From: Bacillota bacterium
Lineage (GTDB): Bacteria > Bacillota > Clostridia > Acetivibrionales > DSM-2933
Reading direction: 5' to 3'
Length of the DNA: 6,134 nucleotides
Assembly (NCBI GenBank): GCA_023441845.1
Contig: JAEZNF010000544.1
Span: 1-6,134, forward strand
Part shown: positions 5,665 through 6,134 of the stretch, in pieces
Layout: each line of letters starts with the position of its first letter
Position numbering within the stretch: the first letter of the stretch is position 1
Program-made: the position numbers and the translations under genes
Notes under the pieces: generated by a model
Seen by the model: only the letters and a program-made list of their open reading frames with translations
Told to the model about the DNA's origin: nothing
Databases searched by the model: none

Positions 5665-6134
5665 GATAATTACAATATCAACCCTTCTGTTCTGTGCTCT
5701 GTTTTTGTCATTTGAATTGGGAACCTTGGGTCTGTATTCTCCATAGCCTGTAAAAGAAATGAAATTTGGGTCCAGTTTTGAAGTATTGATTAAAAATTGC
5801 AATACATTTACCGCGCGTGCCGCAGATAGCTCCCAGTTTGAAGCAAACTGGGATGATTTTATTGGAATATTATCGGTATGTCCTTCAACATTTATCTGAT
5901 TACCGGACAGCGGCTTTAAAATGGCCCCTATCTCACCAAGGGCCTTTTTTGCATGGGTTTCTATTACAGCGCTACCGCTTCCGAATAAAAGGCTGTCTTT
6001 CATGGAGATTTCCACACCGCGCTCCTGAACAGTTACAACTACGAGTTCGCGCAGCTTGTTTTCCTCAATAACTTTATCCACCTCGTTTTTTATGGCTTCC
6101 ATCCGCTGATCTTCCAGTTTTTCAGGTATTACGG
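5653..6134 (-). CDS. motB: MotB-type flagellar stator protein, C-terminal OmpA-like part (5' end outside window)
   Basis: This is the peptidoglycan-binding half of a MotB/OmpA-family protein. MotB anchors the MotA-MotB ion channel to the wall so that it can drive flagellar rotation. The frame is open to the window edge, so the visible 159 residues lack the start. An internal Met at 6102 is not the likely start, because a charged stretch (VIPEKLEDQR) runs on upstream of it. Counting from that Met, motifs are DSLLFGSGSAVI (36-47), VEGHTDNIPI (72-81), SNWELSAARA (88-97), the GYGEYRP segment (118-124) and NRRVDIVII (138-146), all classic for the OmpA C-terminal domain; the QFxSNWELS signature (QFASNWELS here) is typical of MotB. 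The membrane helix with the ion-binding Asp would lie beyond 6134, so a non-flagellar OmpA-like protein cannot be excluded. It converges on wecB with 16 bases between. Confidence 0.85.
   Translation of the reverse strand, partial: VIPEKLEDQRMEAIKNEVDKVIEENKLRELVVVTVQERGVEISMKDSLLFGSGSAVIETHAKKALGEIGAILKPLSGNQINVEGHTDNIPIKSSQFASNWELSAARAVNVLQFLINTSKLDPNFISFTGYGEYRPKVPNSNDKNRAQNRRVDIVIIKKS
5831..5863 (+). terminator. Perfect 10-bp hairpin inside motB, terminator-like on the + strand
   Basis: TCCCAGTTTG (5831-5840) and CAAACTGGGA (5844-5853) are perfect inverted repeats around the loop AAG, with five G:C pairs. On the + strand a T-rich TGATTTTATT (5854-5863) follows, resembling an intrinsic terminator for transcripts reading out of wecB; on the - strand no T run follows. 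It falls in the codons for the conserved QFASNWE motif of motB, so the symmetry may be a by-product of coding. The interrupted T run makes terminator function uncertain, but the inverted repeat itself is certain. Confidence 0.4.

Noticed and set aside
6073..6082. A second DnaA-box-like sequence, TTATCCACC, inside motB.
   Set aside because: It has one mismatch at the final base, lies in coding sequence and is more than 3 kb from the perfect box, so it gives no support for an origin or box cluster.
1..6134. Search for CRISPR repeats, insertion sequences, tRNA or rRNA genes, riboswitches and defence or toxin-antitoxin genes.
   Set aside because: None was visible by eye; the window is densely filled with housekeeping genes and the gaps are at most 73 bases.

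Overview
The window looks like chromosomal core sequence of a low-G+C Gram-positive bacterium, most likely a motile member of the Clostridia (Acetivibrio/Ruminiclostridium-like). This rests on AT-rich DNA, purine-rich Shine-Dalgarno sites, use of TTG and GTG starts, a YwlE-type arginine phosphatase, a TagO-type transferase and a MotB-like protein. The genus is inferred from gene style and gene order; no search was run.

Seven genes run on the + strand from 69 to 5636 with short gaps. They are tsaC/ywlC (tRNA t6A precursor synthesis), ywlE (phosphoarginine phosphatase), rpiB (pentose phosphate isomerase), upp (uracil salvage), a ComEB-type dCMP deaminase, tagO/wecA (undecaprenyl-phosphate GlcNAc-1-phosphate transferase) and wecB/mnaA (UDP-GlcNAc 2-epimerase). 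On the - strand, converging on wecB with only 16 bases between, lies the C-terminal OmpA-like part of a MotB-type stator protein whose N-terminus is outside the window.

The + strand genes form a mostly co-directional, probably operonic cluster. A near-consensus sigma-A promoter (1651-1679) overlaps the ywlE stop codon and could start a second transcript at rpiB. Functionally the cluster passes from translation and protein quality control (tsaC, ywlE), through ribose-5-phosphate supply (rpiB, a route to PRPP) and pyrimidine salvage (upp uses PRPP; the dCMP deaminase makes dUMP), to wall glycopolymer initiation (tagO with wecB supplies undecaprenyl-PP-GlcNAc and UDP-ManNAc). Related Firmicutes keep much of this order ahead of the ATP synthase operon; here the series ends at motB instead.

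I see no mobile element, CRISPR array, RNA gene, toxin or defence system, and nothing that amounts to a new biological system. No stretch over 300 bases lacks a gene. The points most worth a second look are small: a perfect DnaA-box 9-mer between upp and the dCMP deaminase gene, a perfect 10-bp hairpin inside motB placed to stop read-through from wecB, the promoter embedded at the ywlE stop, an overlapping minicistron at the tagO start, and an acidic C-terminal tail on TagO.
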